From Desulfovermiculus sp041686195 (GTDB taxonomy: Bacteria > Desulfobacterota > Desulfovibrionia > Desulfovibrionales > Desulfothermaceae): a DNA stretch of 64,000 nucleotides. The stretch spans positions 1 to 64,000 of the forward strand of contig JAWLEI010000005.1 in NCBI GenBank assembly GCA_041686195.1. The letters are read 5' to 3'. The position numbers and the translations under genes were made by a program. The notes under the pieces were generated by a model. That model did not search any database, was not told where the DNA came from, and saw only the letters and a list, made by a program, of their open reading frames with translations. This document shows positions 25,641 through 34,355 of this stretch, piece by piece; the stretch's first letter is position 1, and each line of letters starts with the position of its first letter.

Positions 25641-26381
25641 TCAATCCACGAGTTTCAGGCTCTCCCATACTCCCCAGCCGAGAAGACAGGCGGTCACAAC
25701 CACTTCTCGGGGCACCATGCCTCGATAAATGAGCCAGCCAGCTCCTCCCAGGGCGCAGGTAACGCCCGCAAACCATATCGGGTGCAAGGGAAAGGGATAG
25801 ATAAGGGCCCATAGAACCAGGACGCACACAGCATTGGCCACTTTGATCCAATAGCCCCAATACATGAGGTTCATTTGCCGCAGGCGCTGAAAAAAAGCCA
25901 ATCCCTGGCTAAAGCCCAGCCAGAAGGTGACCCCCTTAAAGACCTGCAGCCCGAGAAAAAACAGCACAAGCCAGAGAGTGGCCAGGCCATACCACCCGCT
26001 GACCAAGAGAAGAGTCATGCACAAGGACCAAAACACCAGAAGCGAACCGCCAAACACAGAATCACCCAGGGCGGACAAGGTATACATGGCTGTACTTTGA
26101 AAGGAGTTCTGGGCTGTAGAGGGGATCATGCCCTGGGCGATGTTTCTTTCCAGAAACAGAAATGCCCCCACCAGTAAAGGCGTAAAATAGGGATGGGTAT
26201 TAAATAAGCCTACATACCGGGCCCTGGCAGCCTGGAGAGAGGAGTTGGAGGTATGTATTGCCCGAAGCCCCGGATCCATAGCAAAAGCCAGGCCGATATT
26301 TTGCAGGCCCCGAGTGTTGAAGTTGGCACCTACCAGGTAGGTCCGACAAAAACACCTGAACAAATCCCGGTAGTTAAGCAT
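25641..26381 (-). CDS. PTS mannose/fructose/sorbose-family EIID membrane component
   Basis: 246 residues, recognised from LFNTHPYFTPLLVGAFLFLE, STLSALGDSVFGG-type glycine motifs and SGWYGLATLW. It has several membrane segments and a terminal hydrophobic pair. EIID normally works with EIIA, EIIB and EIIC of the same family; none is next to it here. The ATG at 26381 overlaps the rsmI stop (TGATG), with AGGGGG upstream. It precedes ptsH by 38 bases. An orphan role or a partner elsewhere in the genome are both possible. Confidence 0.88.
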   Translation of the reverse strand: MLNYRDLFRCFCRTYLVGANFNTRGLQNIGLAFAMDPGLRAIHTSNSSLQAARARYVGLFNTHPYFTPLLVGAFLFLERNIAQGMIPSTAQNSFQSTAMYTLSALGDSVFGGSLLVFWSLCMTLLLVSGWYGLATLWLVLFFLGLQVFKGVTFWLGFSQGLAFFQRLRQMNLMYWGYWIKVANAVCVLVLWALIYPFPLHPIWFAGVTCALGGAGWLIYRGMVPREVVVTACLLGWGVWESLKLVD

Positions 26382-27256
26382 CAAAAATCCCCCTGCTCAT
26401 CTCTGTTCTGGCGGATCTCGCGCAGAAAAACGTCGTACAGGGCTTTTTTCCCCCATCCGGTAACGTGCGGAGCTGTACGATTGACTACTGTCCTGGCTCC
26501 ATCATTCGGCCCGGACTTTTTGCGCATTATCCGGACCACCTCTTCTTCTGCCGTAGCCTGAACTTCTTTATCCTTGGGAGCGAGCAGAACAGTGACTTCC
26601 CCTAAGAGATCCGCAGGAAATTCCTGATCTGATCCCAGGGTGAAAAAAATGAATTCTTCGTGTTTCTTGGTCAGCTCCCTGGCCATACACGCCTGACGCT
26701 GCCCCAGGACTGCACAGGCATCTTGCAGGGAACTTTCCAGCCTGCTGACCCGCTCAAAAAAAGCCAGAGTGACCTGAACAGGGGCGAACTGGGCAAACAG
26801 ACGCTTCTTCTCCCCGGACTTGCGGGGAAGAAAACCCAAAAAGGCGAATGGATAAGGGGGCAATCCACTGGCCATAAGTGCGGCCACCGGAGCGCTCGGT
26901 CCTGGCACCGGGGAGACACGAAAGCCAAAGTGCCAGCAGGTCCGGACCAGGATGTACCCCGGGTCCGACATCAGTGGCGTTCCTGCGCTGCTGACCAGGG
27001 CTACCTGCCGCCCTTGTTTGAGCAGATCCAAAACCTGCTTGACCCGGGCTGCTTCATTGTGCTCAAAAAAACTGAGCAACCGGGGACCGGTGATGCCGCA
27101 TGATTGTAAAAGCCGGCCGGTCTTGCGCGTATCCTCAGCCAGGATCACATCGACCACAGACAGTATGTCCCTGGCCCGTTCGGAGAGGTCACCAAGGTTG
27201 CCAATGGGTGTGGCCACGACCCACAGGGTGGGAGACTGAGAAGGCATTGGGCACAT
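26381..27256 (-). CDS. rsmI: 16S rRNA 2'-O-ribose C1402 methyltransferase
   Basis: Methylates the ribose of C1402 in the ribosomal decoding centre. 291 residues from the ATG at 27256, with AGGT upstream. Tetrapyrrole-methylase-type motifs: LWVVATPIGNLGDLSERA, LAEDTRKTGRLL, VSSAGTPLMSDPG and PVPGPSAPVAALMASGLP. Its start lies inside yraN (68-base overlap), typical of this locus in many bacteria. Confidence 0.95.
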   Translation of the reverse strand: MCPMPSQSPTLWVVATPIGNLGDLSERARDILSVVDVILAEDTRKTGRLLQSCGITGPRLLSFFEHNEAARVKQVLDLLKQGRQVALVSSAGTPLMSDPGYILVRTCWHFGFRVSPVPGPSAPVAALMASGLPPYPFAFLGFLPRKSGEKKRLFAQFAPVQVTLAFFERVSRLESSLQDACAVLGQRQACMARELTKKHEEFIFFTLGSDQEFPADLLGEVTVLLAPKDKEVQATAEEEVVRIMRKKSGPNDGARTVVNRTAPHVTGWGKKALYDVFLREIRQNRDEQGDF

Positions 27257-27593
27257 GATCGACCTGACAATGGTGGGTTTGGAAAAAGACGGAAACCAGG
27301 TCAAAGCGGGATTGGAGGTGCCACATCTTGTGTTGGCTCAAAAACAGACTTGCCGACTTGATCAGCTTGGACTGTTTGCGATGGGTCAGGGCCTCGGCCG
27401 GAGTTTCAAGCGTACATGTATTTCTGGTTTTGACTTCCACAAAGACCACGATTTGCTGACTGCGACAGACAAGATCCACTTCCCCGTACCGACATCTCCA
27501 ATTCAGACTGAGCACTTCATAGCCCTGACCTACCAGAAAGGCCCGGGCCATTTCTTCTCCACACCGTCCATGCCTTAAATGCCTGGCAACCAT
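27189..27593 (-). CDS. yraN: YraN family (UPF0102) endonuclease-like protein
   Basis: 134 residues with the restriction-endonuclease-like core: GEEMARAFLVGQGYEVL, YGEVDLVCR (E and D) and VVFVEVKTR (E-x-K). Function is unproven; the fold suggests nucleic-acid processing. It overlaps rnhB at its 5' end by 19 bases and rsmI at its 3' end by 68 bases, so the three are tightly coupled. Confidence 0.93.
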   Translation of the reverse strand: MVARHLRHGRCGEEMARAFLVGQGYEVLSLNWRCRYGEVDLVCRSQQIVVFVEVKTRNTCTLETPAEALTHRKQSKLIKSASLFLSQHKMWHLQSRFDLVSVFFQTHHCQVDHVPNAFSVSHPVGRGHTHWQPW

Positions 27594-28183
27594 TGCTGCC
27601 TTTCCTGAAAGAGTTGCCGTACCGGCCCAAAGGACCGCCGGTGCATGGGGCAGGGGCCAAGGATCTGAAGCTGCCGCAGATGGTCTTTGGTCCCGTAGCC
27701 TTTATGGCCCTTTAAGCCGTACCCGGGATATCGCCGGTCCAGGTGCTGCATAAGCCGGTCCCGAAAGACCTTGGCCAGTATAGAGGCAGCGGATATTGCC
27801 GGCACCTGGTCGTCCCCCCCTGGTATGCACTGGCAGGGAATGGACAGGGACGGTGGCTGATTGCCGTCTACCAGGACGAGCTTCGGCTGCAGCCTCAGCT
27901 TGTCCACCGCCCGGCACATAGCCAGCAACGTGGCCTGCAGAATGTTTATGCGATCGATTTCCGCAGGCCAGGCCAGCCCCAGGGACCAGGACAGAGCCAC
28001 GTCCTTGATTTTCTTCTCCAGCTGCTGGCGAACGGCAGCAGAAAGCTTTTTGGAGTCCTTGAACTGAGAATCAAAACCGGTTTCCCGGGGCAGGATGACC
28101 GCTGCCGCCACAACCGGACCAGCCAGGCACCCCCGCCCGGCTTCGTCCACTCCAGCTACAGGAGAAAAAATAAGGGGAGCCAC
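27575..28183 (-). CDS. rnhB: Ribonuclease HII
   Basis: Removes ribonucleotides embedded in DNA and RNA of hybrids. 202 residues. The catalytic acidic residues are in GVDEAGRGCLAGPV (D, E) and LVDGNQPP, with a later D in AKVFRDRLM; KDSKKLSAA is conserved. It lies 51 bases after rplS in the ffh-secA block. Confidence 0.96.
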   Translation of the reverse strand: MAPLIFSPVAGVDEAGRGCLAGPVVAAAVILPRETGFDSQFKDSKKLSAAVRQQLEKKIKDVALSWSLGLAWPAEIDRINILQATLLAMCRAVDKLRLQPKLVLVDGNQPPSLSIPCQCIPGGDDQVPAISAASILAKVFRDRLMQHLDRRYPGYGLKGHKGYGTKDHLRQLQILGPCPMHRRSFGPVRQLFQERQQWLPGI

Positions 28184-28234
28184 TGCTTCTGCCTGTGGAG
28201 ACCCGAGCTTTTCCTGCTCAGCAAGCCGTATCCC

Positions 28235-28585
28235 CTAGCCACGGGTGTCTCTGGGCTTGATCCGGGCCGCCTTGCCCTTCAGGTTCCGCAGATAGTAGAT
28301 CCGGCCCTGGCGGACCTTGCCCCGGCTGACGACCTCTATTTTTTCAATAGACGGTGCATGTAAGGGAAATATGCGCTCCACGCCGATGCCCCCGGAGACC
28401 TTGCGCACGGTAAAAGTGGCATTGGTTGTCCCCTTGCGCACTCTGATCACCGTCCCTTTAAAGACCTGGATCCGCTCCTTTTCTCCCTCAATAATCCGAA
28501 TATGCACATTGACCGTATCACCGGCCCGGAATTGGGGAATATCAATGCGCATATGTTCTTGCTCTATCTTCCGCAATGCATCCAT
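28235..28585 (-). CDS. rplS: 50S ribosomal protein L19
   Basis: 116 residues with the L19 pattern PQFRAGDTVNVHIRIIEG, RIQVFKGTVI and FPLHAPSIEKIEVVSRGKVR. It sits at the 30S-50S interface. The ATG at 28585 has AAGGAG upstream; a longer frame to 28630 is not part of the family. It follows trmD, as in most bacteria. Confidence 0.98.
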   Translation of the reverse strand: MDALRKIEQEHMRIDIPQFRAGDTVNVHIRIIEGEKERIQVFKGTVIRVRKGTTNATFTVRKVSGGIGVERIFPLHAPSIEKIEVVSRGKVRQGRIYYLRNLKGKAARIKPRDTRG

Positions 28586-28681
28586 GGTGTCTCCTTCACT
28601 CACCTTTCGTCCATCCACTGTGACGCTCAAATGTTCAAAGTCGATATCTTGCTTCTTGTCCCCGAGACTTCTTCCTCTCCA

Positions 28682-29959
28682 TCACCAGACATCGCCCAGG
28701 ATCCGGTCAATGAGTATGGCCGCCGCACTGCGCACTGAAAGGTGATTATACGTATCAAAGCACCTGATGGGGCGCAACACTTCATCTGCCCCGGCCATAA
28801 CCTGCGGGGCCAACCCCGATCCAGTGCCCAGGATCAACAATACCGGCTGCTCCTCAAGCCGCCTGCGTACTGCCGAGCAAGGGACTCCACCTTCGTCTCT
28901 GGCGCTGGTGGCCACTATCCACGGATCTGTCCCGGCCTGCTCCCGGACCTGCGCTGCCACTTCATGCACATTATTTTGTATCTGTACATCCTGGACAGCT
29001 GAGGTACGGTCCGGATTCGCCAACTGCCCTTCTCCGGTGCTCCAATGTTCCACCAGCCGGGCAGCCAGGGCCTGTTGATCCTGTAATGGGGTAGTCAGGT
29101 AATATCCCCCCAGCCCGTAAGAGTGACAAACTCGGGCTATATCGTGGATATCCAAATTTGTCAAAGAGACGGCTGTAATCTCTCCCTGCTTGTTGAGCAC
29201 CGGCCAATGCACGAGGGCCACATACAGATTTCGGCCCAGCCTGGTTCGGGGCAGCTGGCGCAAAAACTGCAAATCTTCCCGGGTCAAATCCGCCCGGTCC
29301 AGAAGATCCGGACGCCACTTTCGGGTGGCGGCCAAAGCCTGCTCCCGCCGCCAGCCAGAAATGCGGCCATGGTCCCCGGAGACAAGGACAGGGGGAACCT
29401 GAAGACCTGCATACTCTTGAGGCCGGGTATAGTGCGGATATTCCAGCAGTCCGGAAGTAAAGCTTTCCTCCTGAGTGGACTCTGCACAGCCCATATAATG
29501 GGCCTGCAACCTGGTCACAGACTCCAACAGGCAGAGCGCTGCGCTCTCGCCTCCATTGAGAACGAAATCCCCGACAGATAAAGATTCTGCCCCACTCAAT
29601 CGGGCAAATCTGGCATCAATACCTTCGTACCGCCCGCAAACCAGAGTCACTGCCTGCTCCCGGGCCAACTCCTGGGCCTTTTCCTGGGTAAACAACCGGC
29701 CCCGGGGGGTAAGCAAAACCACCCGGCCTGGATCAGGAATACTGTCCACTGCCCTCAGCAGCGGCTCCAGGGACATAACCATGCCCGGACCGCCCCCGTA
29801 TGGCCGATCATCAACACTTCGATGCCGGTCCTGGGCAAAATCCCGGGGATTGACCAAAGCGGTGGAGAATATGCCCCGCTCTCTGGCCTTGCCCATCAGT
29901 CCACAGTCTAATGGAGAATCGAAAAATTCCGGAAAAATTGTCAAGATATTAAAATGCAT
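28682..29959 (-). CDS. trmD: tRNA (guanine-N1-)-methyltransferase TrmD fused to a second SPOUT domain
   Basis: Residues 1 to about 235 are TrmD, which makes m1G37 next to the anticodon: NILTIFPEFFDSPL, RPYGGGPGMVM, LVCGRYEGIDAR and SVGDFVLNGGESAAL are canonical. A further roughly 190 residues (LYVALVHWPVLNKQGEITAV onward, ending LSVRSAAAILIDRIL) form a second SPOUT-type RNA methyltransferase domain of the PF09936 kind, including LILGTGSGLAP. Ordinary TrmD is about 250 residues, so the 425-residue length confirms a fusion. The target of the second domain is not known. It starts 17 bases after rimM. Confidence 0.94.
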   Translation of the reverse strand: MHFNILTIFPEFFDSPLDCGLMGKARERGIFSTALVNPRDFAQDRHRSVDDRPYGGGPGMVMSLEPLLRAVDSIPDPGRVVLLTPRGRLFTQEKAQELAREQAVTLVCGRYEGIDARFARLSGAESLSVGDFVLNGGESAALCLLESVTRLQAHYMGCAESTQEESFTSGLLEYPHYTRPQEYAGLQVPPVLVSGDHGRISGWRREQALAATRKWRPDLLDRADLTREDLQFLRQLPRTRLGRNLYVALVHWPVLNKQGEITAVSLTNLDIHDIARVCHSYGLGGYYLTTPLQDQQALAARLVEHWSTGEGQLANPDRTSAVQDVQIQNNVHEVAAQVREQAGTDPWIVATSARDEGGVPCSAVRRRLEEQPVLLILGTGSGLAPQVMAGADEVLRPIRCFDTYNHLSVRSAAAILIDRILGDVW

Positions 29960-29976
29960 GGTCTTTTATATGTCCA

Positions 29977-30519
29977 TCATCTGCCGTCCGCGACTTTGTA
30001 GAGCTCGAGCAGGCCTGGCGGCGGATCGACGAGCACAGATCGATTGTCCATATCCACTTCCAATACGAATTCCTGAACCGCCGGCAGAAGCACCTCCAGA
30101 TCGTCCGGGGTCCAAATGGTCCACACCTCCTGACCGGTCTGGTTATTTACGGATACAATGCGCCCCAAATACCGGCCGCTTTTCAAGTATACAGCCATAT
30201 CCAACAGCTCCAGATGCCGCAAAGCCTCTTTTTCGGCTTCCGGAACATCCCGGCTCCGGACCCATACCTCGGCCCCCAGCCACTGTTCGGCCTTATCCCG
30301 GCCTGATATGGATTCCAAGGTCAACAGCACCCCTTTGCTGGTGATTCTCAAATCTAAAATACCGTGCTTTTTGGGGTGCCTGCCTTTGACCTTCAGATAG
30401 ACTCGAGCCAGATCCTGAAAAAGGAAAGGGGAGTCTGCATAGCTGGAAATGCAAAGCTCCCCTTTCAGACCGTGGGCCTTGATGACTTTGCCCACAGGCA
30501 CAAAGCCGTTATTGGCCAT
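29977..30519 (-). CDS. rimM: Ribosome maturation factor RimM
   Basis: 180 residues. The N-terminal RimM domain (VGKVIKAHGLKGELCISSYAD) and the PRC-barrel (MAVYLKSGRYLGRIVSV...EVLLPAVQEFVLEVDM) are both visible. It assists 30S head assembly through S19. The ATG at 30519 is chosen over an in-frame GTG three codons upstream; neither has a strong ribosome site. The gene order rpsP-khpA-rimM-trmD-rplS is widely conserved. Confidence 0.95.
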   Translation of the reverse strand: MANNGFVPVGKVIKAHGLKGELCISSYADSPFLFQDLARVYLKVKGRHPKKHGILDLRITSKGVLLTLESISGRDKAEQWLGAEVWVRSRDVPEAEKEALRHLELLDMAVYLKSGRYLGRIVSVNNQTGQEVWTIWTPDDLEVLLPAVQEFVLEVDMDNRSVLVDPPPGLLELYKVADGR

Positions 30520-30548
30520 AGTGTCCACGTCGTGCTTACACAGCAGTT

Positions 30549-30782
30549 CTATTCCAGAATTTCCAGGACAACCCGTTTTTGGGCCTTTGTGGAAACAGCC
30601 CCCAGGATGGTCCGCATAGCCCGCGCTGTCCTTCCTTGCCTGCCGATGACCTTGCCCAGATCCTCTTTGGCCACGCGCAACTCGATCACCGATGTCTGCT
30701 CGCCTTCGATCTCTGCAACATCAACAGCATCCGGGTTGTCTACCAAGGCTTTGGCCATGTATTCGATGAGCTCTCTGAACAT
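30549..30782 (-). CDS. khpA: KH-domain RNA-binding protein
   Basis: 77 residues with a single type II KH domain and the GxxG loop in LGKVIGRQGRTARAMRT. This family (KhpA, formerly YlqC) binds RNA broadly and is usually encoded between rpsP and rimM, as here. Confidence 0.95.
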   Translation of the reverse strand: MFRELIEYMAKALVDNPDAVDVAEIEGEQTSVIELRVAKEDLGKVIGRQGRTARAMRTILGAVSTKAQKRVVLEILE

Positions 30783-30830
30783 AAGGCACCTCCGCGAGGG
30801 CTTCAGATTGTAACCTGGGACTGGCAGCTG

Positions 30831-31091
30831 TTAGTCTCTGCGCTCAGATTGGGAGAACCCGGTCTTGTCCAGCAGGGACTTCACCGTCTGGGTGGGCTTT
30901 GCTCCCTGATCCATCCATTTGCGCACCTTGTCATGATCGAGCTTGATGTCATTGGGTTCAACCATGGGATTGTAGTAACCAAGATACTCCAATGCCCTTC
31001 CGTCTCTGCGGGTTTCGCTGTTCATTGCCACAACCCGGTAAAAGGGCCTCTTTTTGGATCCCAAACGTGTCAGACGCAATCGTAAAGCCAT
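30831..31091 (-). CDS. rpsP: 30S ribosomal protein S16
   Basis: 86 residues starting MALRLRLTRLGSKKRPFYRVV, followed by RDGRALEYLGYYNP, which is diagnostic. The start at 31091 is 70 bases downstream of the ffh stop. Confidence 0.98.
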   Translation of the reverse strand: MALRLRLTRLGSKKRPFYRVVAMNSETRRDGRALEYLGYYNPMVEPNDIKLDHDKVRKWMDQGAKPTQTVKSLLDKTGFSQSERRD

Positions 31092-31161
31092 GAGTGTGTT
31101 TACCCCCGTTGCATAATACATGTGTGTTTTAAAATTGTAATCATACCTGGCAAAGAATCAA

Positions 31162-32610
31162 CTACTTCTTTTTCTTCTTTTTTTGTTTTGCTTTTAATTT
31201 CTGCTTCTTACGGTCAATTTTCTTTTTGGGCCTGTTTTGGGCCGCTGCCTGGCCAGGCATGCCCAGCCCGGCGGATGGGTCCAGACCGTTTAAGCCCGGC
31301 ATGCCGCCGCCTTTGCTGCTCATCTTTTTGAGCATTTTTTGCATCTGGCTGAAATTCTTAAGCAACTGATTGACATCCGCCTGGGTGGTTCCGCTCCCCC
31401 TGGCGATCCGCGCCTTGCGGCTGGCATTGAGAACCGAGGGCTTGTGCCTCTCTTTGGGGGTCATGGAATTGATGATCGCTTCCACCCTGGTCAGCTCATG
31501 CTCCGGGAGCCGGGCGTCTTGGATCTGATCCCTGATCTTGCCCATACCCGGAATCATCTTCATCAGACTTTCCATAGAGCCCAGCTTGCGCACTTTGCGC
31601 ATCTGGTTCCGGAAATCCTCCAGGTCAAAATCCGCCTTCTGGAACTTGGCTTCCAGGGCGGCCGATTCCTGATCGTCAAACTCCTGCTGGGCCTTTTCGA
31701 TCAGGGTGAGCATGTCGCCCATGCCCAGAATCCTGGAGGCCACCCGGTCAGGATGGAACACCTCCAGGTCCTTGAGCTTCTCACCCATGCCTACAAACTT
31801 GATGGGTTTATCGGTGATGGACCGAATGGACAGGGCTGCACCGCCCCGGGCATCTCCCTCCAGCTTGGTCAAAACCACGCCGCTGATGTCCAGGAGCTGA
31901 TTGAACCGCTCGGCCACGGTCACTGCATCCTGTCCGGTCATGGCATCGGCGACAAACAATATCTCCTGGGGACGGCAGGATTCTTTGATCCGGGAAAGCT
32001 CCTGCATGAGATGTTCATCGATGTGCAGCCGGCCGGCGGTATCCAGCAGCACGAGATCACAGCCCTGATCTCTGGCCTGCTCAATGGCCTGCTGGCAGAT
32101 AGCAACCGGATCCATATCCGATCTGGAGGCAAAGACCGGGACCTGAATCTCTCCGGCCAAGGTATGCAGCTGATCAATAGCGGCTGGCCGGTACACGTCG
32201 GCTGGAACCAAAAAAGGCGTATGTCCCTGCCCTTTCAAATGCAGGGCCAGCTTGGCGGCAGTGGTTGTCTTCCCTGAGCCCTGCAGTCCAACGAGCATAA
32301 ATACCGATGGCCCGGTATCATCTGTCAGGGCAAGATCCGCAGACTCGCCGCCCAGGAGCTCAATGAGCTCTTCGTGCACAATCTTGATCACTTGCTGGCC
32401 AGGAGTCAGGCTGGAAAGAACCTCCTGACCCAGGGCCCTCTCCCTGATCCGGTCGACAAAATCCTTGACCACCCTGTAGTTGACGTCGGCCTCCAAAAGG
32501 GCCAGACGCACTTCACGCAACCCGTCCTGAATGGTCTTTTCATCCAGGTGGCCGTGTCCCTTGATCTTTTTAAAGACCTGATCCAACCGGTCAGATAAGC
32601 TCTCGAACAT
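31162..32610 (-). CDS. ffh: Signal recognition particle GTPase Ffh
   Basis: 482 residues. The NG domain has G1 VGLQGSGKTTTAAKLA, the DVYRPAAIDQL box, LDTAGRLHID and LTKLEGDARGGAALS. The methionine-rich M domain binds SRP RNA and signal peptides and ends in a long Lys-rich tail. It targets nascent membrane proteins to FtsY. The ATG at 32610 gives the standard MFESLSDRLDQVF start. It heads the long translation block, with a sigma-70-like promoter 40 bases upstream. Confidence 0.97.
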   Translation of the reverse strand: MFESLSDRLDQVFKKIKGHGHLDEKTIQDGLREVRLALLEADVNYRVVKDFVDRIRERALGQEVLSSLTPGQQVIKIVHEELIELLGGESADLALTDDTGPSVFMLVGLQGSGKTTTAAKLALHLKGQGHTPFLVPADVYRPAAIDQLHTLAGEIQVPVFASRSDMDPVAICQQAIEQARDQGCDLVLLDTAGRLHIDEHLMQELSRIKESCRPQEILFVADAMTGQDAVTVAERFNQLLDISGVVLTKLEGDARGGAALSIRSITDKPIKFVGMGEKLKDLEVFHPDRVASRILGMGDMLTLIEKAQQEFDDQESAALEAKFQKADFDLEDFRNQMRKVRKLGSMESLMKMIPGMGKIRDQIQDARLPEHELTRVEAIINSMTPKERHKPSVLNASRKARIARGSGTTQADVNQLLKNFSQMQKMLKKMSSKGGGMPGLNGLDPSAGLGMPGQAAAQNRPKKKIDRKKQKLKAKQKKKKKK

Positions 32611-32647
32611 AATTTTTGTCGTCCTGCGGCCAAAAAATAAAAGAGTA

Positions 32648-32676
32648 TCTATACCCCCTTTTGCCCTCCAGGTCAA
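32648..32676 (-). promoter_or_regulatory. Sigma-70-type promoter for ffh
   Basis: On the minus strand: -35 TTGACC (32676-32671), a 17-base spacer, and -10 TATAGA (32653-32648). Transcription would begin near 32641, about 30 bases before the ffh start. Confidence 0.6.
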
Positions 32677-32694
32677 CTCAACAGGATGAGGTCT

Positions 32695-33000
32695 CCACGC
32701 TCATTTTGTTCTCAGGTGTAAGGTAGCTCTGGCTTTTCAGGGTAGGGCTGGTTCTCTCCGAGACCCAGCCTCATCCATTTAAAACCCCTGGCCCTCGGAG
32801 AGGACCAGGCTACTGGGCCCAGCCCTCTTCACAGCCAGTTTCATAGCTGATCAAACTGGGCGTCTTTTGCCAGCGGTCCCGCCAAGGCAGGACTGAACCC
32901 TCCACTCTATCCTTGATCAAATGAGGTTTTTACGGCCGGAGGCCCAGCTGAAAAGTAAAACCTCCACATCCAGTGTCATACCCGCTTTGCCTCTGATCTT
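32695..33000. repeat. Decayed composite repeat region
   Basis: The gap between ffh and the aminotransferase carries an inverted repeat CTCTCCGAG...CTCGGAGAG (about 32756-32804) and the shared modules AGGCTACTGGGCCCAGCCCT and TTTCATAGCTGATCAAACTGGGCGTC. Further fragments such as GATCAAATGAGG follow. These match, loosely, the blocks at 8713 and 35205. No gene is seen. Confidence 0.55.
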
Positions 33001-33001
33001 C

Positions 33002-34198
33002 TCATTCCCGGGCCTTATTATTCCTGGCCCTGGCAAACCCCGGAGCGGAGTTGCGTATAACCTGCTCCGGAACGCAAAAAGAGAGCCGAAAATGACCGGG
33101 ACACCCGAACCCGCTGCCTGGAACAGCTAAGATCCGCTCTTGCTGCAGAGCTTGAACAAAAGCCACATCGTCTCCCCCCGGGGCAGCAGGGAAGAAGTAG
33201 AATCCTCCCCTGGGAGAGGGATAAGAGTATCCCGCCTCATCGAGCACCTCGCGCATAAGCTCCCGCCGCCGCACAAAGACATCCACATCCACCTGGGAAT
33301 GAAGGGCTTCTTCCAAGAGCCTCTGCCCGACGGCTGGGGCGTTGACAAAGCCGAGGATCCGATTGGCCAGAATCAGACCCTCCATAAGGGTGGCTTTTTC
33401 CGGCATGGACGGATTGATCAACAGATAGCCGATCCGCTCCCCGGCCAGGGACAGGCTCTTGGAAAATGAATTGGCCACAATGCTCTGTCTATAGAGAGGG
33501 AAAATGGGGCTGACCTCGGCCCCTTCATAGGTCAAAAAGCGATAGGGCTCGTCAGAAACCAGGTAAATGGGCCGCTTGTTTTTCCTGCTGGCCGTTTCCA
33601 GGATCTGGGCCAATTCCTGCAGCTCTTTTTTGTCGTAGACTTGACCAGTGGGGTTGTTTGGCGAATTTAAAAGCACAATCCTGGTTTTTTCGGTAATCGC
33701 TTGGGCCATTGCCGGCAGATCCAGATGAAAATCATCCTTTTTGGCCAATACGGGACGTAACACCCCGCCATGGTTTTGGGCATAGAAAAAGTACTCCACA
33801 AAATAAGGAGCCGGACAGACCACCTCCTCTCCAGGCTCTAGCAGGGCCTTAAAGATACAGTTCAGCCCCCCGGCTGCTCCGCAAGTCAGGAGGACATCTT
33901 CAGCCTTGAGATCCGCCTCCTGGCTCGGTCCGGCCCACTCGGCCACCTGTTGACGCACATGCGGATATCCGGCATTGGGCATATATCCAAAGGCATACGG
34001 GCTCTGTGCCTCTTCCGCCAACTGCCTCAGAGCGTGACTTACACTGGCCGGGGGAGGCAAATCGGGGTTGCCCAGGCTAAAATCGTATACCCGGTCCTGA
34101 CCATGGATCTTCTTCAGCTCAGTCCCGGCCTCGAACATTCGCCTGATCCAGGAGCTCTTCTCCAGATAAGTACTCATTTGACTGCTCAAAATACTCAT
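33002..34198 (-). CDS. Class I/II aminotransferase (aspartate-aminotransferase-like)
   Basis: 398 residues. The PLP lysine is in NSFSKSLSLAGERIGYLL, the cofactor-binding NSPNNPTGQVYD and SDEPYRFLTYEG are intact, and an arginine for the substrate carboxylate is in GHFRLSF. Amino acid specificity cannot be read. GGAGGTG lies five bases before the ATG at 34198. The C-terminal end (residues about 380-398) is Arg/Ala-rich and may be read-through into repeat-derived sequence. Confidence 0.9.
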   Translation of the reverse strand: MSILSSQMSTYLEKSSWIRRMFEAGTELKKIHGQDRVYDFSLGNPDLPPPASVSHALRQLAEEAQSPYAFGYMPNAGYPHVRQQVAEWAGPSQEADLKAEDVLLTCGAAGGLNCIFKALLEPGEEVVCPAPYFVEYFFYAQNHGGVLRPVLAKKDDFHLDLPAMAQAITEKTRIVLLNSPNNPTGQVYDKKELQELAQILETASRKNKRPIYLVSDEPYRFLTYEGAEVSPIFPLYRQSIVANSFSKSLSLAGERIGYLLINPSMPEKATLMEGLILANRILGFVNAPAVGQRLLEEALHSQVDVDVFVRRRELMREVLDEAGYSYPSPRGGFYFFPAAPGGDDVAFVQALQQERILAVPGSGFGCPGHFRLSFCVPEQVIRNSAPGFARARNNKARE

Positions 34199-34355
34199 TA
34201 TCCACCTCCAATCGCCCTTTGCCGAGCTTTATTCTCTTTTCAATTCTGCCGGTTTAGGGCAAAATACATTGTGAGCCGATTTTGGTTCACATCCTGGCCG
34301 AGACTTGCAGCACCCGGCCTGTATCTTTTGTGATTTAAAAGGTAAAGTTTACGCT

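Noticed and set aside
29556..30344. A 262-codon plus-strand frame across the trmD-rimM junction
   Set aside because: It is antisense to two genes with full family signatures and has no ribosome site.
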